The notes below the pieces were generated by a model. That model did no database searches, was not told the DNA's origin, and saw only the letters and a list, made by a program, of their open reading frames with translations. A stretch of DNA of 35,486 nucleotides from a virus. Each line of letters starts with the position of its first letter. Position 1 is the stretch's first letter. The DNA lies in the IMG/VR virus record IMGVR_UViG_3300020183_000243, positions 1 through 35,486 of that record, one strand, 5' to 3'. Made by a program: the position numbers and the translations under genes. Of this stretch, positions 1 to 8,381 are shown piece after piece.

Positions 1-1443
1 TCTGTCTTGGAACAATCCAGCGTCTTCTCGATTATTGACCATGGGCTGACCACGTATGTTTAAGCTGGTGTTGATCAGCATGGGATGTCCTGTCCTAGCA
101 TACCATGCTTCCAATATCCTGCGCATATTTGAGCCATCCGGTTTGACTACCTGGACCCTAGCCGTGCCATCTACATGGCAAGCTGGATTTTTACGCGTGG
201 ATGCTTTGGCTTGCACCGCATACTGCATGTAACCATAATCCAATCTATCTAATTTGAACCAATCTTCGGCATGCTCGCTGAGTATGGCAGGTGCGAACGG
301 ACGATATTTCTGCCTTTGTTTGATCTCATTGAGGCGATCCTTTATGTTTGGCTCATAAGGATCAGCTAACAGGCTGCGATTGCCCAGTGCCCGTGGTCCC
401 CATTCCGCGCGACCGTTAGCCACGCCTACTATCTTTTTTGTCAGTAATTCATCTACGACTGCGCCAACATCCAGATGGCCTGGAATCTTATGACCGAGGA
501 ATGCGTTTCGCCATATCAGCTTCCGGCCAAAACCTAATGCTGCTGCGCCTAAAGCACTACCACAATCACCAGGATTAGGACAGATCCAAACATTGCGCCA
601 TATCGCGCTAAGCAATGTATTGAACTTGCAGTTGAGAGCGACACCGCCTCCATAACACACGTTTTCTGACCTGGTGATCTCCTTCGCCTTATTATGCAAC
701 ATGAGCAGCACGTCCTCGGTGATGCTTTGGGCCGCGGCCGCTATGTCTTCGGCACTGCTAAATGGACTCCACCCATCTACGCCCAGATGCAGGTTATCTT
801 TCATCAAGAGCCGATCAACGTCCATGAAGAAATTATCTTGCATCGAGCGCTTCAGATGCATAGACCTACCATAAGCGCTCATGCCCATGAGCACATATTC
901 ATCTTCCATTGGAAGCAGGCCCACGCGCTTTGTCATAGCGGTATAGAAAAGGCCCAAGCTATGTGGATATTTCCGGCTCCAAAGCTTATCATATTTGGCC
1001 TTACCGTTTTGATATCTAGCAATCCATATAGAGGCTGTATCAAATTCGCCAACCGCATCCACAATGACCACTGCTGACCTGTCGAACGGACTGGTTTGGA
1101 ATGCCGCTGCAGCATGGCTTAGATGATGTGCCCAACTGCGTAATTTGGTGGGTAATAGTGCTTCTTTGAGCATATATCTCATAGGAGCCGTGCTGCCCTT
1201 AGCTTGTCCATGCAGCAGCCTGCGTATGTTGGTCAACCATTGCCGTTCATAGTATTCTACACTGATCCTGCCACTGGCTGTTATCTTAAGTTGATCTAAC
1301 AGCAATGGATCAAGACAAGGATCATTCTTTTTCCTGCTGTATCTTTCGCTGTGTGCAGCGAACGGGATGGACCCATCACTGTTTACAACCGCGATTCCAG
1401 CATCATGGAATCCCTGGCTGATCCCAACGTAATGATCAATCAT
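1..1443 (-). CDS. NodU/CmcH-family carbamoyltransferase, C-terminus cut off by window edge
   Basis: This enzyme family moves a carbamoyl group from carbamoyl phosphate to a hydroxyl on a sugar or other small molecule. The start is ATG at 1443, and 481 codons run to base 1 without a stop, so the C-terminus is missing. Family motifs are visible in order: HHLSHA near residues 106-111 in the Kae1/Hsp70-like N-domain, GGVALNCKFN in mid-protein, EWGPRALGNRS near 346, VDGTARVQ near 425 and LINTSLN near 455. Known members are usually about 530-600 residues, so most of the protein is here. The start codon overlaps the end of the 34-residue gene upstream. The substrate cannot be read from sequence. Carbamoyltransferases of this type occur in marine T4-like phages, where their target is unsettled. 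The family call is secure; the role is not. Confidence 0.93.
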   Translation of the reverse strand, partial: MIDHYVGISQGFHDAGIAVVNSDGSIPFAAHSERYSRKKNDPCLDPLLLDQLKITASGRISVEYYERQWLTNIRRLLHGQAKGSTAPMRYMLKEALLPTKLRSWAHHLSHAAAAFQTSPFDRSAVVIVDAVGEFDTASIWIARYQNGKAKYDKLWSRKYPHSLGLFYTAMTKRVGLLPMEDEYVLMGMSAYGRSMHLKRSMQDNFFMDVDRLLMKDNLHLGVDGWSPFSSAEDIAAAAQSITEDVLLMLHNKAKEITRSENVCYGGGVALNCKFNTLLSAIWRNVWICPNPGDCGSALGAAALGFGRKLIWRNAFLGHKIPGHLDVGAVVDELLTKKIVGVANGRAEWGPRALGNRSLLADPYEPNIKDRLNEIKQRQKYRPFAPAILSEHAEDWFKLDRLDYGYMQYAVQAKASTRKNPACHVDGTARVQVVKPDGSNMRRILEAWYARTGHPMLINTSLNIRGQPMVNNREDAGLFQDR

Positions 1444-1540
1444 AGGTGAACGGATCACGTTTGCGCAGTGCCTTTAATCTTTTCCTATATCTTAGTTCTA
1501 GCAGGATCCTATATATCAACGATCTTATCCATCTAATCAT
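1436..1540 (-). CDS. Small basic 34-residue protein
   Basis: A short reading frame begins at ATG 1540, overlapping the stop of the methyltransferase gene (ATGA type), and ends inside the start region of the carbamoyltransferase gene. The product has a hydrophobic, arginine-rich N-terminal half (MIRWIRSLIYRILLE), then a lysine/arginine-rich stretch, and ends in KRDPFTYD. It would suit a small amphipathic or membrane-associated peptide. I recall similar tiny proteins ending in a DPF-type motif in cyanophage genomes, but that is memory, not a search. Overlaps at both ends fit a translationally coupled operon gene. The function is unknown. Confidence 0.55.
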   Translation of the reverse strand: MIRWIRSLIYRILLELRYRKRLKALRKRDPFTYD

Positions 1541-2271
1541 GGCATCATCTCTATAGCTAGATTATACCTCTGCCTGTCTAACCATTCCACCGTCAAGAAT
1601 TCTTGCCTAAGGAATCCTATCTTCATCACGCAATCATCAGCTGTGGTAGGCAACAGTTTCTTCTCCATGAGATCATACCAGCTGGTCTTGGCTAGATCCA
1701 TTGGCTTGTGCTTGCTCTTATATATCGCCGCCCACAGCATAGGATCATGCTTGCGCTGCCTCAGGAATCCTTCCCTGCAATCGAAACCACTGACTGCCAA
1801 AGCATAGATGAGGTTGACCATATTCCATGAATAAAAACAGCAGGCTGGTTGATATACCTGCCACCTAGCAAGGTCATCGATAAACGACGTCTGTGGTATG
1901 GCCATGATCAACATTGCATCTTCTTGCATTATGTCCCACCAATGCCGCAGTGTATCAAATGGATTGACAGCATACTGGAAAGTATCATAGCACCATATTA
2001 GATCAATTTTATTCTTCTGCACGCCAGTGTTGGTGAAATCCTTTCGTATTTGCCTGATATTGTTAGCTCTAAATCTGTTTTCCATCTGGATCTTATCATC
2101 TATCGCCATAACAGTGTATTTTCGAGGAGTTTGATCACTTTTGATCCTCGTGGCCCACCAATGGCTATGTTCTCCCGTGCCAGCGCCCATGTCAGCTATG
2201 ATCTCTAGCTGATCCATGAATTCCTCATACTGCTGGAGATGGTTGAGTATCTCTTGGCTATCAGGCGTCAC
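1537..2271 (-). CDS. Class I SAM-dependent methyltransferase
   Basis: The protein has a Rossmann-type methyltransferase motif I (ADMGAGTGEHS, about residues 27-37 from the chosen start) and a motif IV-like segment (DLIWCYDTFQYAVNP), the usual layout of small-molecule or glycan methyltransferases. The frame is open back to 2364, but I chose GTG at 2271. It overlaps the uvsY stop (GTGA) and has a strong Shine-Dalgarno GGAGGA nine bases upstream; the longer version would overlap uvsY by 97 bases. That gives 244 residues. It lies between uvsY and the carbamoyltransferase and probably belongs to the same modification cassette. The substrate cannot be inferred. The fold is well supported, the specificity unknown. 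Confidence 0.8.
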   Translation of the reverse strand: MTPDSQEILNHLQQYEEFMDQLEIIADMGAGTGEHSHWWATRIKSDQTPRKYTVMAIDDKIQMENRFRANNIRQIRKDFTNTGVQKNKIDLIWCYDTFQYAVNPFDTLRHWWDIMQEDAMLIMAIPQTSFIDDLARWQVYQPACCFYSWNMVNLIYALAVSGFDCREGFLRQRKHDPMLWAAIYKSKHKPMDLAKTSWYDLMEKKLLPTTADDCVMKIGFLRQEFLTVEWLDRQRYNLAIEMMP

Positions 2272-2723
2272 AAGCTGATGTCCTCCATGCCTGCGACACG
2301 CAACCTTGTTATGTGACCTAGCTGGAAGTTCTTGCTCTCCAAAGCTTTCATGATGCCCAACCACTTGTTGCGCACCAAAGCCACATCATTGATGATGGTC
2401 TCAAAGTCTACGACTTCTTCCTCGCCATCCACGTATTTCTCAGCTTCGCGCGAGCTCAGCGCCCTGTTGTACCCTTCCAGATATTTCTGGAAATGCTTCC
2501 TGCGGATCTTGTTGAGCTGGATGTTGAGATAGTTAAGCACCGCTTCTATCTCTTGCAGTTGATTGAATCTATGTTCAGTTACACCAGGGAGATCTGCCAG
2601 GTTCTTTTCTATCTTGCCGCGGATGCGCACATCCTCCCTGGCAGCATCGAGCTCTCGCTCGTAATGTTCTATGAAATCAGGTATGACGCCTAGATTGGCG
2701 GTTATCCTCGAATACCAATTCAT
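2268..2723 (-). CDS. uvsY: UvsY recombination mediator
   Basis: UvsY loads the UvsX recombinase onto gp32-coated single-stranded DNA during phage recombination-dependent replication. The 151-residue product matches T4 UvsY (137 residues) in size and helical, charged composition. The C-terminal segment (KNFQLGHITRLRVAGMED) resembles the T4 ending in which a G-F-x-I-x-H-I pattern precedes an arginine and a short acidic tail. The position just downstream of uvsX, separated only by one small gene, supports the call. The ATG at 2723 lies three bases after the stop of that small gene. The GGAGGA in its last codons serves the downstream methyltransferase gene. Confidence 0.82.
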   Translation of the reverse strand: MNWYSRITANLGVIPDFIEHYERELDAAREDVRIRGKIEKNLADLPGVTEHRFNQLQEIEAVLNYLNIQLNKIRRKHFQKYLEGYNRALSSREAEKYVDGEEEVVDFETIINDVALVRNKWLGIMKALESKNFQLGHITRLRVAGMEDISL

Positions 2724-2726
2724 ACA

Positions 2727-2942
2727 TCACTCATCATCTTCGGTTTCATCTTCATCTCCGACACTATTTAGGAATTCACCTACGACCCTTCGTAGCAACG
2801 GATTTCCCTTGCACATCTCCCAGAGATCATCCTCTTCAGCACCAGCATCGATCAACTCATTAACCAGGTGATGAGCGGCTGACTCTTGATCTTTAGCGCT
2901 GATATACTCGCATAGTACCTGCCAGAAAATATGGATAGGCAT
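2727..2942 (-). CDS. Small acidic protein between uvsX and uvsY
   Basis: This is a 71-residue protein of unknown function, starting MPIHIFWQVL and ending in a strongly acidic tail (GDEDETEDDE). The frame opens at 2987, but the ATG at 2942 is preferred because AAGGAAG lies eight bases upstream and it avoids overlapping the end of uvsX. The segment after residue 15 looks helical (AAHHLVNELIDAG). Marine T4-like phages often carry one small gene in this position, from memory. The acidic tail could mimic DNA or contact a basic partner, but nothing in the sequence shows this. Confidence 0.7.
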   Translation of the reverse strand: MPIHIFWQVLCEYISAKDQESAAHHLVNELIDAGAEEDDLWEMCKGNPLLRRVVGEFLNSVGDEDETEDDE

Positions 2943-2970
2943 CGCGTACACTTCCTTTTTTTCCCGATAC

Positions 2971-4032
2971 TTATTCCTCATCATCATTTTCTATTGCCTT
3001 TACTGCTATCTCGAGGGTGCTGGCTTCATCCCATTCATCCATTACGATCCTTAGACGATCTTCAGTCCATTGCTTGCGGAATTCCTTGATGATCTCACCC
3101 GTTTTTTTAGACGTGTAGGACAATTTGTTGCCGTCTTTCTTGATCACGCCTTTGGCTTCAAAGAGATCAAGCAGGCCTGAAGTAGGATCCATCCCCGTCT
3201 CATAAGGAATCTTTACCTGCACGGATTCAAAAGGCTTGGCATAACGAGTCTTCATGACCTTGCAGGCAGCGCGGATTCCACGCACTTCTGAGATCTTGTT
3301 GCCATCCTCGTCTTCTTTGAGCTTGAGCTTGCGCATAGCTACAACGATCGATGAGGCATAGATGAAACCTTGACCACCTGAGATCTTATCATCAGGATCG
3401 AACATGTCTTGGCTAGCATAAGTATGATTAGTGGCGACCAATCCAACGTTCATGCTTCCAAACATGTTAACGCAGTTTCGCACCAATGCGGTCAATGCTT
3501 TAGGTTTTCTCCCCATGTCGCCTTTCATGTCACCTGCTTCAAATTGATTGACATCAGTGGGGGTGAGCAACATACCAAGGCTGTCCAACACGAACAATAC
3601 TTTAGGACGATCTTCTGAGGATAATGCCTTGTAGTCCTTCATGAATGTCGAGATCATCTTAGCCACATCATCGATCATTGACATGTTCAGCTTTAGTAGC
3701 TTGCTCTCATCAGTTTCCACACCAAGTGCTTTGAGCCAATCCTCATCTAGCGCGTTCTCGCTGTCGATCAGGATCACGAAAATGCCCTGCTGCTGGGCAT
3801 GCCTAACGATGTTACCTGAACAGATGTAGCTCTTGCCCGCACCTGATTCGCCAGCGAACACCGTGACTTTGCCCATAGGTATTCCACGATTGAAATCACC
3901 GCTGATGAGATAGTTCAGCGTGTAGTTGCCGGTTGATATCCAGTCAGTGGGATCATTGAATCCGATGCTGAGCCCGTCGATGCTCTTGGTCAAGTCCTTG
4001 CGGAACTTGGATAAGTCAAATGGTTTTGCCAT
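2971..4032 (-). CDS. uvsX: UvsX RecA-like recombinase
   Basis: UvsX forms filaments on single-stranded DNA and catalyses strand exchange for phage recombination, repair and recombination-primed replication. The 353-residue product has Walker A GESGAGKS at 61-68, Walker B VLFVLD at 145-150, and the RecA-type region around GDMKGDMGRKPKAL (167-180) followed by VGLVATNHTYA. The C-terminus is acidic (IENDDEE), as in other UvsX proteins. The frame opens at 4062, but ATG 4032 (MAKPFDLSKF) is preferred: GGAGGAAAG lies seven bases upstream. It overlaps the end of the radical SAM gene by 17 bases, suggesting translational coupling. Confidence 0.95.
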   Translation of the reverse strand: MAKPFDLSKFRKDLTKSIDGLSIGFNDPTDWISTGNYTLNYLISGDFNRGIPMGKVTVFAGESGAGKSYICSGNIVRHAQQQGIFVILIDSENALDEDWLKALGVETDESKLLKLNMSMIDDVAKMISTFMKDYKALSSEDRPKVLFVLDSLGMLLTPTDVNQFEAGDMKGDMGRKPKALTALVRNCVNMFGSMNVGLVATNHTYASQDMFDPDDKISGGQGFIYASSIVVAMRKLKLKEDEDGNKISEVRGIRAACKVMKTRYAKPFESVQVKIPYETGMDPTSGLLDLFEAKGVIKKDGNKLSYTSKKTGEIIKEFRKQWTEDRLRIVMDEWDEASTLEIAVKAIENDDEE

Positions 4033-5182
4033 GTCTGTGCTTTCCTCCATAAAGTTCATCAAATATCTTCTTGCTGTCTATGTTCCTGCGGATGTCCAAT
4101 TTTGCTATCTCAGCCATGCTCCTATCAAAATCAGCAGTAAAAGGTGTCCTCAGATGTTGCAACAAGATCTCATATCCATCTTCGAGCAGATAACCAGGTT
4201 TCTTATTGATACGTTTTATCAATTCTTCTTCAAGTGATTGTAATGCATCCTTAGGCAGATTCCTAATATCAAGGTGGCGCGGACCCAGGATCGGTCCAAG
4301 GACGAAACTATTCTCTTGATAACCACTAGCAAGGAAATGATCTACGGTGTCGAAGATGTGATTGCTGTTAAGCAGGAACCAAAGCATGTTGAAACTTATC
4401 TTGTGACCGGTATTGTTTATGATGGATAGGTTATCGCAGAAATCAGTCCATCTTCCTCCCCAGCGGATGTATTCGAACCTATCTCCCATAGCTTCTGCGC
4501 TGACGGTCCAATGCACTTGTTTGAATCGCAACAAGAGATCGAACACCTTGGTGCAAGTCTTGCTGAGATTGGTATTGACCCTAAGGCTTGCTTGTGGATT
4601 TACAGCGAGGAGATGCTCCAAGAATTCCTCGTTTTCGGTCATGAGCAATGGCTCACCGCCGGCTAGATAGACATTTTCTAATTTGGCAGCGTGATCGAAT
4701 ATATAGTCTTTTAGCTGTTGTTTCCTTGGTTTGCTGGGCCTAGGGACGCGGGCTCCGATCTCTTGTTCCCACTTGCTGCTCCAAGCCGGTCCACAATAGA
4801 CGCAGGCGAAGTTGCAGGTGTTTTGCCATCTTACATCCACATGCCTTAGATCAAAGTTGCCCTGTTCGTAGGTATCCATGGGAACATTACGCAGGGCCTT
4901 GAGATAATATAGCCTGCTGCTTATTTTGTCAAAGCTGTTCTTTCCATCTTCTAAACCATGGCAAGCACCGCAAGATTTATGTTTTTTACCATCTAGCATA
5001 GATTCTTGGACATAGATGTTGGTAGGGGCTCGCATGATGTCTTGGATGTGTGAATCAGACACATCGCCTAGCTTATCCGTGGCCACAACGCAGTTCTTGA
5101 CCTTGCCGGTTGGTTCCACGTAGAAACCAGTCCAAGGCAATGGACAGAAAGCTTTGTTGGTGAGATATCGCTTAGGATCCAT
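4016..5182 (-). CDS. Twitch/SPASM-type radical SAM protein A
   Basis: This 388-residue radical SAM enzyme has the CxxxCxxC cluster motif at C123, C127 and C130 and a GGEP motif at 175-178. Four further cysteines lie N-terminal (C13, C31, C71, C74). With the pattern CPLPW..G.V..C...LGD..DIM..C..C they look like an auxiliary Fe-S (twitch-like) cluster placed ahead of the radical SAM core. Such enzymes typically modify peptides or carbohydrates by radical chemistry; the substrate is unknown. It sits between uvsX and a short-chain dehydrogenase and overlaps both (17 and 11 bases). It is related in layout to the second radical SAM protein at 5698-6678. Confidence 0.88.
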   Translation of the reverse strand: MDPKRYLTNKAFCPLPWTGFYVEPTGKVKNCVVATDKLGDVSDSHIQDIMRAPTNIYVQESMLDGKKHKSCGACHGLEDGKNSFDKISSRLYYLKALRNVPMDTYEQGNFDLRHVDVRWQNTCNFACVYCGPAWSSKWEQEIGARVPRPSKPRKQQLKDYIFDHAAKLENVYLAGGEPLLMTENEEFLEHLLAVNPQASLRVNTNLSKTCTKVFDLLLRFKQVHWTVSAEAMGDRFEYIRWGGRWTDFCDNLSIINNTGHKISFNMLWFLLNSNHIFDTVDHFLASGYQENSFVLGPILGPRHLDIRNLPKDALQSLEEELIKRINKKPGYLLEDGYEILLQHLRTPFTADFDRSMAEIAKLDIRRNIDSKKIFDELYGGKHRHGKTI

Positions 5183-5723
5183 ACCTGTTTGGTCCCAATG
5201 ATATCTCAGCGATGTTTAGCTTATCACCCGCTAGTTCTATCATGCTTATCAACGCGCTAGCCCATGCATCAGCATCAGCTGCTGACTTTGATGGAATGCC
5301 GTTGCCTGTGGCTACCTCACCTGGTCTCACCAACATCATCCGAGGCCCGCCTTGCTTGAATGCAAGCTGCATGTGTGCTTCTTCCAATGCTAGCTTCTGC
5401 GTCCTATATGCATCGTAGCCTAGCCCTGGTATTGTCGACAGGGGACTGCGAGTCATCTTGGTGCTGATGTTCATTATGAACTTGTGTGATTGATCCTGCC
5501 ATTGCTCATAGATAGCGAACAGCAGTTCTGTCTGTGCGAAACCCGCTTGTGCATTGTTGATAAACCAATCACAATCTGCTATAGGACCAACTATCTTGTG
5601 CAGGCTGCGGATGTTATATCCGTTGCGGCGGCTCAATCCGATGATCTCATGTCCCCGGGAGCCGTATTGCCTAGCGATTGCCAGTCCTATGCCAGAACTA
5701 TGTCCAGTTATAGCAATCTTCAA
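5172..5723 (-). CDS. Short-chain dehydrogenase/reductase (SDR)
   Basis: This is an NAD(P)-dependent oxidoreductase of the classical SDR type, acting on an unidentified alcohol, ketone or nucleotide sugar. Cofactor motif TGHSSGIG is at residues 6-13, NNA at 56-58, catalytic Ser87 in NIS, and the YxxxK pair Y106/K110 (YRTQK), followed by RPGEVATG. At 183 residues it is shorter than the usual 240-260, mainly between the Rossmann start and NNA. The start is TTG at 5723, supported by GGGGGA six bases upstream. It overlaps the upstream radical SAM gene by 26 bases and the downstream one by 11. The overlaps place it in one operon with both radical SAM genes. Confidence 0.88.
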   Translation of the reverse strand: MKIAITGHSSGIGLAIARQYGSRGHEIIGLSRRNGYNIRSLHKIVGPIADCDWFINNAQAGFAQTELLFAIYEQWQDQSHKFIMNISTKMTRSPLSTIPGLGYDAYRTQKLALEEAHMQLAFKQGGPRMMLVRPGEVATGNGIPSKSAADADAWASALISMIELAGDKLNIAEISLGPNRYGS

Positions 5724-6678
5724 AGTTCGTCCCCCTAATCGAATCCTGCTGGCGCAGCCAGGCCAAAAGGGCTGTGCTGTTATCTCCGTCGATCGCTACC
5801 CCATCGACCTCCTCGGCGAGGATGGTGAGTGGATTAGAATATCTGACATCTAACACCTCAGGGCTAGTCAATCTCCCCATGCTCAGTGATATCCCAACCG
5901 ATTCAGCATAACGCATAATGTTAGGTAGATCACCTACTGTGTATGCGCTGATGGTGGTCCAGAAATCGATGTCTAAAAGGTCGTGGTCGACAGCTTTGTA
6001 TTGTTTGACCACGCTATTAAACTTGTCCCACTTCAGCGGCCATCTTGCATATTCATATATCTTTCCTACACCATCCAATGATATGGTAATGATCACTTTT
6101 ATCCCCATGTCTAACAAAGGCATGATGTTAGGCATGAACTTGCTGGCATTGGTGTTGATGCGTATGATCTTTACGTTCTTAGGTGGTTGATCCAGTAACT
6201 GTGAATAGTTAGGACTGTTGCTGGGTTCACCACCGTTGATATCCAATTCTAATATGCGCTCGTCTGGTATTCTACGAAATGCCTGCATGTTTTCCATTAT
6301 CTTATAATCAACACCATGCTTCAAGTGACCTATCTTGCTGCTCTTGCGTTCATCGCAGAACTGGCAAGCCGCATTACAAATGTTGTCTAAGATGCCGCCC
6401 ACTATGAGATAGTTCTCCCTATGCGGTCTCAATATAATATCCCTATCAAAAGAATGTTGTCGGATGCTCTTCCTACCTGCTATTTCATCTCTCTGGCATC
6501 TCTGGCATTCATCTGGCCAGATATCAAGATACATATTGCTCCTCAGTGTCCGCAACCAATCGCTGGAATCCAATGATTGCAGATCATCGAAACTGCGGCC
6601 ATTGGTCATGTGACCACATACCCCGATCTTACCATCTGGCATTATCCTGCGGAAATGATCTAATCTAGGGCAATACAT
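5698..6678 (-). CDS. Twitch/SPASM-type radical SAM protein B
   Basis: This 326-residue radical SAM enzyme has CxxxCxxC at C101, C105 and C108 (CNAACQFC) and NGGEP at 148-152. Like the neighbouring protein A it carries four N-terminal cysteines in the same order (C3, C21, C58, C61). Both therefore share an auxiliary-cluster domain ahead of the core and probably arose by duplication or act in one pathway. The cysteine at residue 3 means that ATG 6678 is close to the true start. It overlaps the sulfotransferase end by 14 bases and the SDR start by 26. The substrate is unknown; peptide or sugar modification is typical of relatives. Confidence 0.86.
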   Translation of the reverse strand: MYCPRLDHFRRIMPDGKIGVCGHMTNGRSFDDLQSLDSSDWLRTLRSNMYLDIWPDECQRCQRDEIAGRKSIRQHSFDRDIILRPHRENYLIVGGILDNICNAACQFCDERKSSKIGHLKHGVDYKIMENMQAFRRIPDERILELDINGGEPSNSPNYSQLLDQPPKNVKIIRINTNASKFMPNIMPLLDMGIKVIITISLDGVGKIYEYARWPLKWDKFNSVVKQYKAVDHDLLDIDFWTTISAYTVGDLPNIMRYAESVGISLSMGRLTSPEVLDVRYSNPLTILAEEVDGVAIDGDNSTALLAWLRQQDSIRGTNFEDCYNWT

Positions 6679-7306
6679 CAGCTAGCTTCTTGGCATGACC
6701 AAACACATGATCGTATGCTTGTTTATGTTTCCTAGCCATGTCCAATAAAATTTCATGCAATGACATGTCACTGCCCTTTAGGAAATACAAGTGCCGATCT
6801 AGTGCCATGTAAGGCTGTATCTTAGGCATGCTGGCTATATGATCGAGTCTTGTTGGATGCTCTGATCTGCGACCACCTTTGCGATGTTGTGTCAAGGTCG
6901 ATATCTCGTCCACGCTCCGTAATCTGAGGATAGCATCTTTCCGCATATAACTTCCTAACCATATTAGCCAATGTATCTGCGGGAGGTAGTGCCTATTGAG
7001 GTAAGGAAATTCCTCCATGAAGGCTAATATGGTATTGGAATCTAACCCATTGCTCCATTGGGACATGTCATCAAAGAAGCTGCCAGCCCCCGAAGCCATC
7101 CTTTCAACAGGATCACGCAAGAAAACATCTATAACATCACAGCGAAGTATCTGTTGGTTGAATAAGATCTTCCAGCCCCCTTCGCTGGCCTCGGCCATCA
7201 AGCTGCTGCTGCCATTCTTGAATATCGGAAACACGAATCGCTGCGGGGAAACTTCCAAAACCTCGCAGCGATTTGGATATAAGATCTTATCGATCTCTGT
7301 GAACAT
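6665..7306 (-). CDS. Sulfotransferase-like protein
   Basis: The 213-residue product resembles small family-2-type sulfotransferases, which transfer sulfate from PAPS. FPIFKNGSSSL near residues 27-37 fits the PAPS 5'-phosphosulfate loop, and FLRDPVERMASG near 62-73 fits the 3'-phosphate motif, in which an Arg-Asp-Pro stretch is typical. Related genes are frequent in marine phages. The ATG at 7306 overlaps the gp32 stop (TAATG), so translation is probably coupled to gp32. The acceptor is unknown; a surface sugar or a molecule made by the adjacent radical SAM/SDR genes is possible. Confidence 0.72.
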   Translation of the reverse strand: MFTEIDKILYPNRCEVLEVSPQRFVFPIFKNGSSSLMAEASEGGWKILFNQQILRCDVIDVFLRDPVERMASGAGSFFDDMSQWSNGLDSNTILAFMEEFPYLNRHYLPQIHWLIWLGSYMRKDAILRLRSVDEISTLTQHRKGGRRSEHPTRLDHIASMPKIQPYMALDRHLYFLKGSDMSLHEILLDMARKHKQAYDHVFGHAKKLADVLP

Positions 7307-8277
7307 TATTTCTGGCGTGCGCGGATCATAGCGAGTATGTCTTCAGCACGGGCATTGCCAGATGCCTTGGGTGCTTCGGGTGCAGATGGCGCTGTCTCGA
7401 AAGGCACGTCATCCTTGACCACAGGTGATGGAGCTGGACGAGCCACAGGTGCCGCTTCCTCATCGACATCAGCACGGCCGCCACCTGCTACCTGAAGGCC
7501 GGCTGGCTTGTAGTATTGGCCCCAACGATCTGGATCATATGCTTGGCCATCGACGCTTGCTTCGAACATGTCCTTGATCACTTGGAGTTCAGTGGCTGTT
7601 GGCTTCTTGGGCAAGAAGTCCTTGAGGTTGAACAATCCATGCGACTCTATAGAAGCACGTTCCACGTTGGTCAGCGCTGATTCCTTGCGAGCCCATTTGC
7701 TAGTGCTGTAGTCAGCATAGCCACCTTTGCTTGTCTTGGTGATAGAGAAATCCAAACCACGATCATAGCTGGTCGGTAATTCTTCGATCTCACTGTCCAT
7801 CAGCGCGGCTTTGACCACGTTGAATATCTGGGGGCCGATTATGAAGCGCCTGATTGGATTGTCTGGCATGATGTCTTCGCTCATGGGAGATTCGCGAACG
7901 AATCCTTGGAACACATAGCTGCGCTTCTTCCAATACTTGCGTCCCATGTCTTCGAGGTTCTTGTCCTTGAACCAAGGACGCACCTCACTGAGGATGGAGC
8001 AAGTATCACCCCACATCTCCACGCAGGGAACCTGCACTTGGACAGGTTTTGAATCCATCTGTCCTTTGACGCCTGCGAAGGGCAGCTTGATCATTGCACG
8101 TTCTACCCAAAAGAAATCGTTGGTGCCGTCACCGTCCGGAAGGAATCTTACTTTTGCTGTGGTGCCTTCGGGGATGTTCCAGTGGGGATAGATGCCCCTG
8201 TCTCCGCCGCCTTGGTTATTCTGTCCACGTGTCTCTTGCGCCTGTAACCTTGCGCGGATCTCTGCTAATGTAGCCAT
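7306..8277 (-). CDS. 32: gp32 single-stranded DNA-binding protein
   Basis: gp32 coats single-stranded DNA at phage replication and recombination forks. The 323-residue product has the expected start (MATLAEIRARLQ), a glycine/asparagine-rich spacer, then an OB-fold region opening with YPHWNIPEGTTAKVRFLPDGD. The C-terminus is a Pro/Ala-rich linker and a short helix (AEDILAMIRARQK). The T4 zinc-binding His/Cys set is not complete: only C85 and C93 stand in the expected area, as seems common in marine relatives. The frame opens at 8328, but ATG 8277 is preferred, with AAGGA about eight bases upstream. Confidence 0.92.
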   Translation of the reverse strand: MATLAEIRARLQAQETRGQNNQGGGDRGIYPHWNIPEGTTAKVRFLPDGDGTNDFFWVERAMIKLPFAGVKGQMDSKPVQVQVPCVEMWGDTCSILSEVRPWFKDKNLEDMGRKYWKKRSYVFQGFVRESPMSEDIMPDNPIRRFIIGPQIFNVVKAALMDSEIEELPTSYDRGLDFSITKTSKGGYADYSTSKWARKESALTNVERASIESHGLFNLKDFLPKKPTATELQVIKDMFEASVDGQAYDPDRWGQYYKPAGLQVAGGGRADVDEEAAPVARPAPSPVVKDDVPFETAPSAPEAPKASGNARAEDILAMIRARQK

Positions 8278-8381
8278 GATGCTTGTCCTTTCGTTTGCCT
8301 GTTCATGCCTGTGTTTGCCTGATCGCATACACTGTGTCAGTATATGCTAAGCGTATATAGCAAGCAAATTAAAAGTTGGTA

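Noticed and set aside
2272-2364. N-terminal extension of the methyltransferase to ATG 2364
   Set aside because: It would overlap uvsY by 97 bases and adds a His/Arg-rich segment not typical of the fold, whereas GTG 2271 has GGAGGA.
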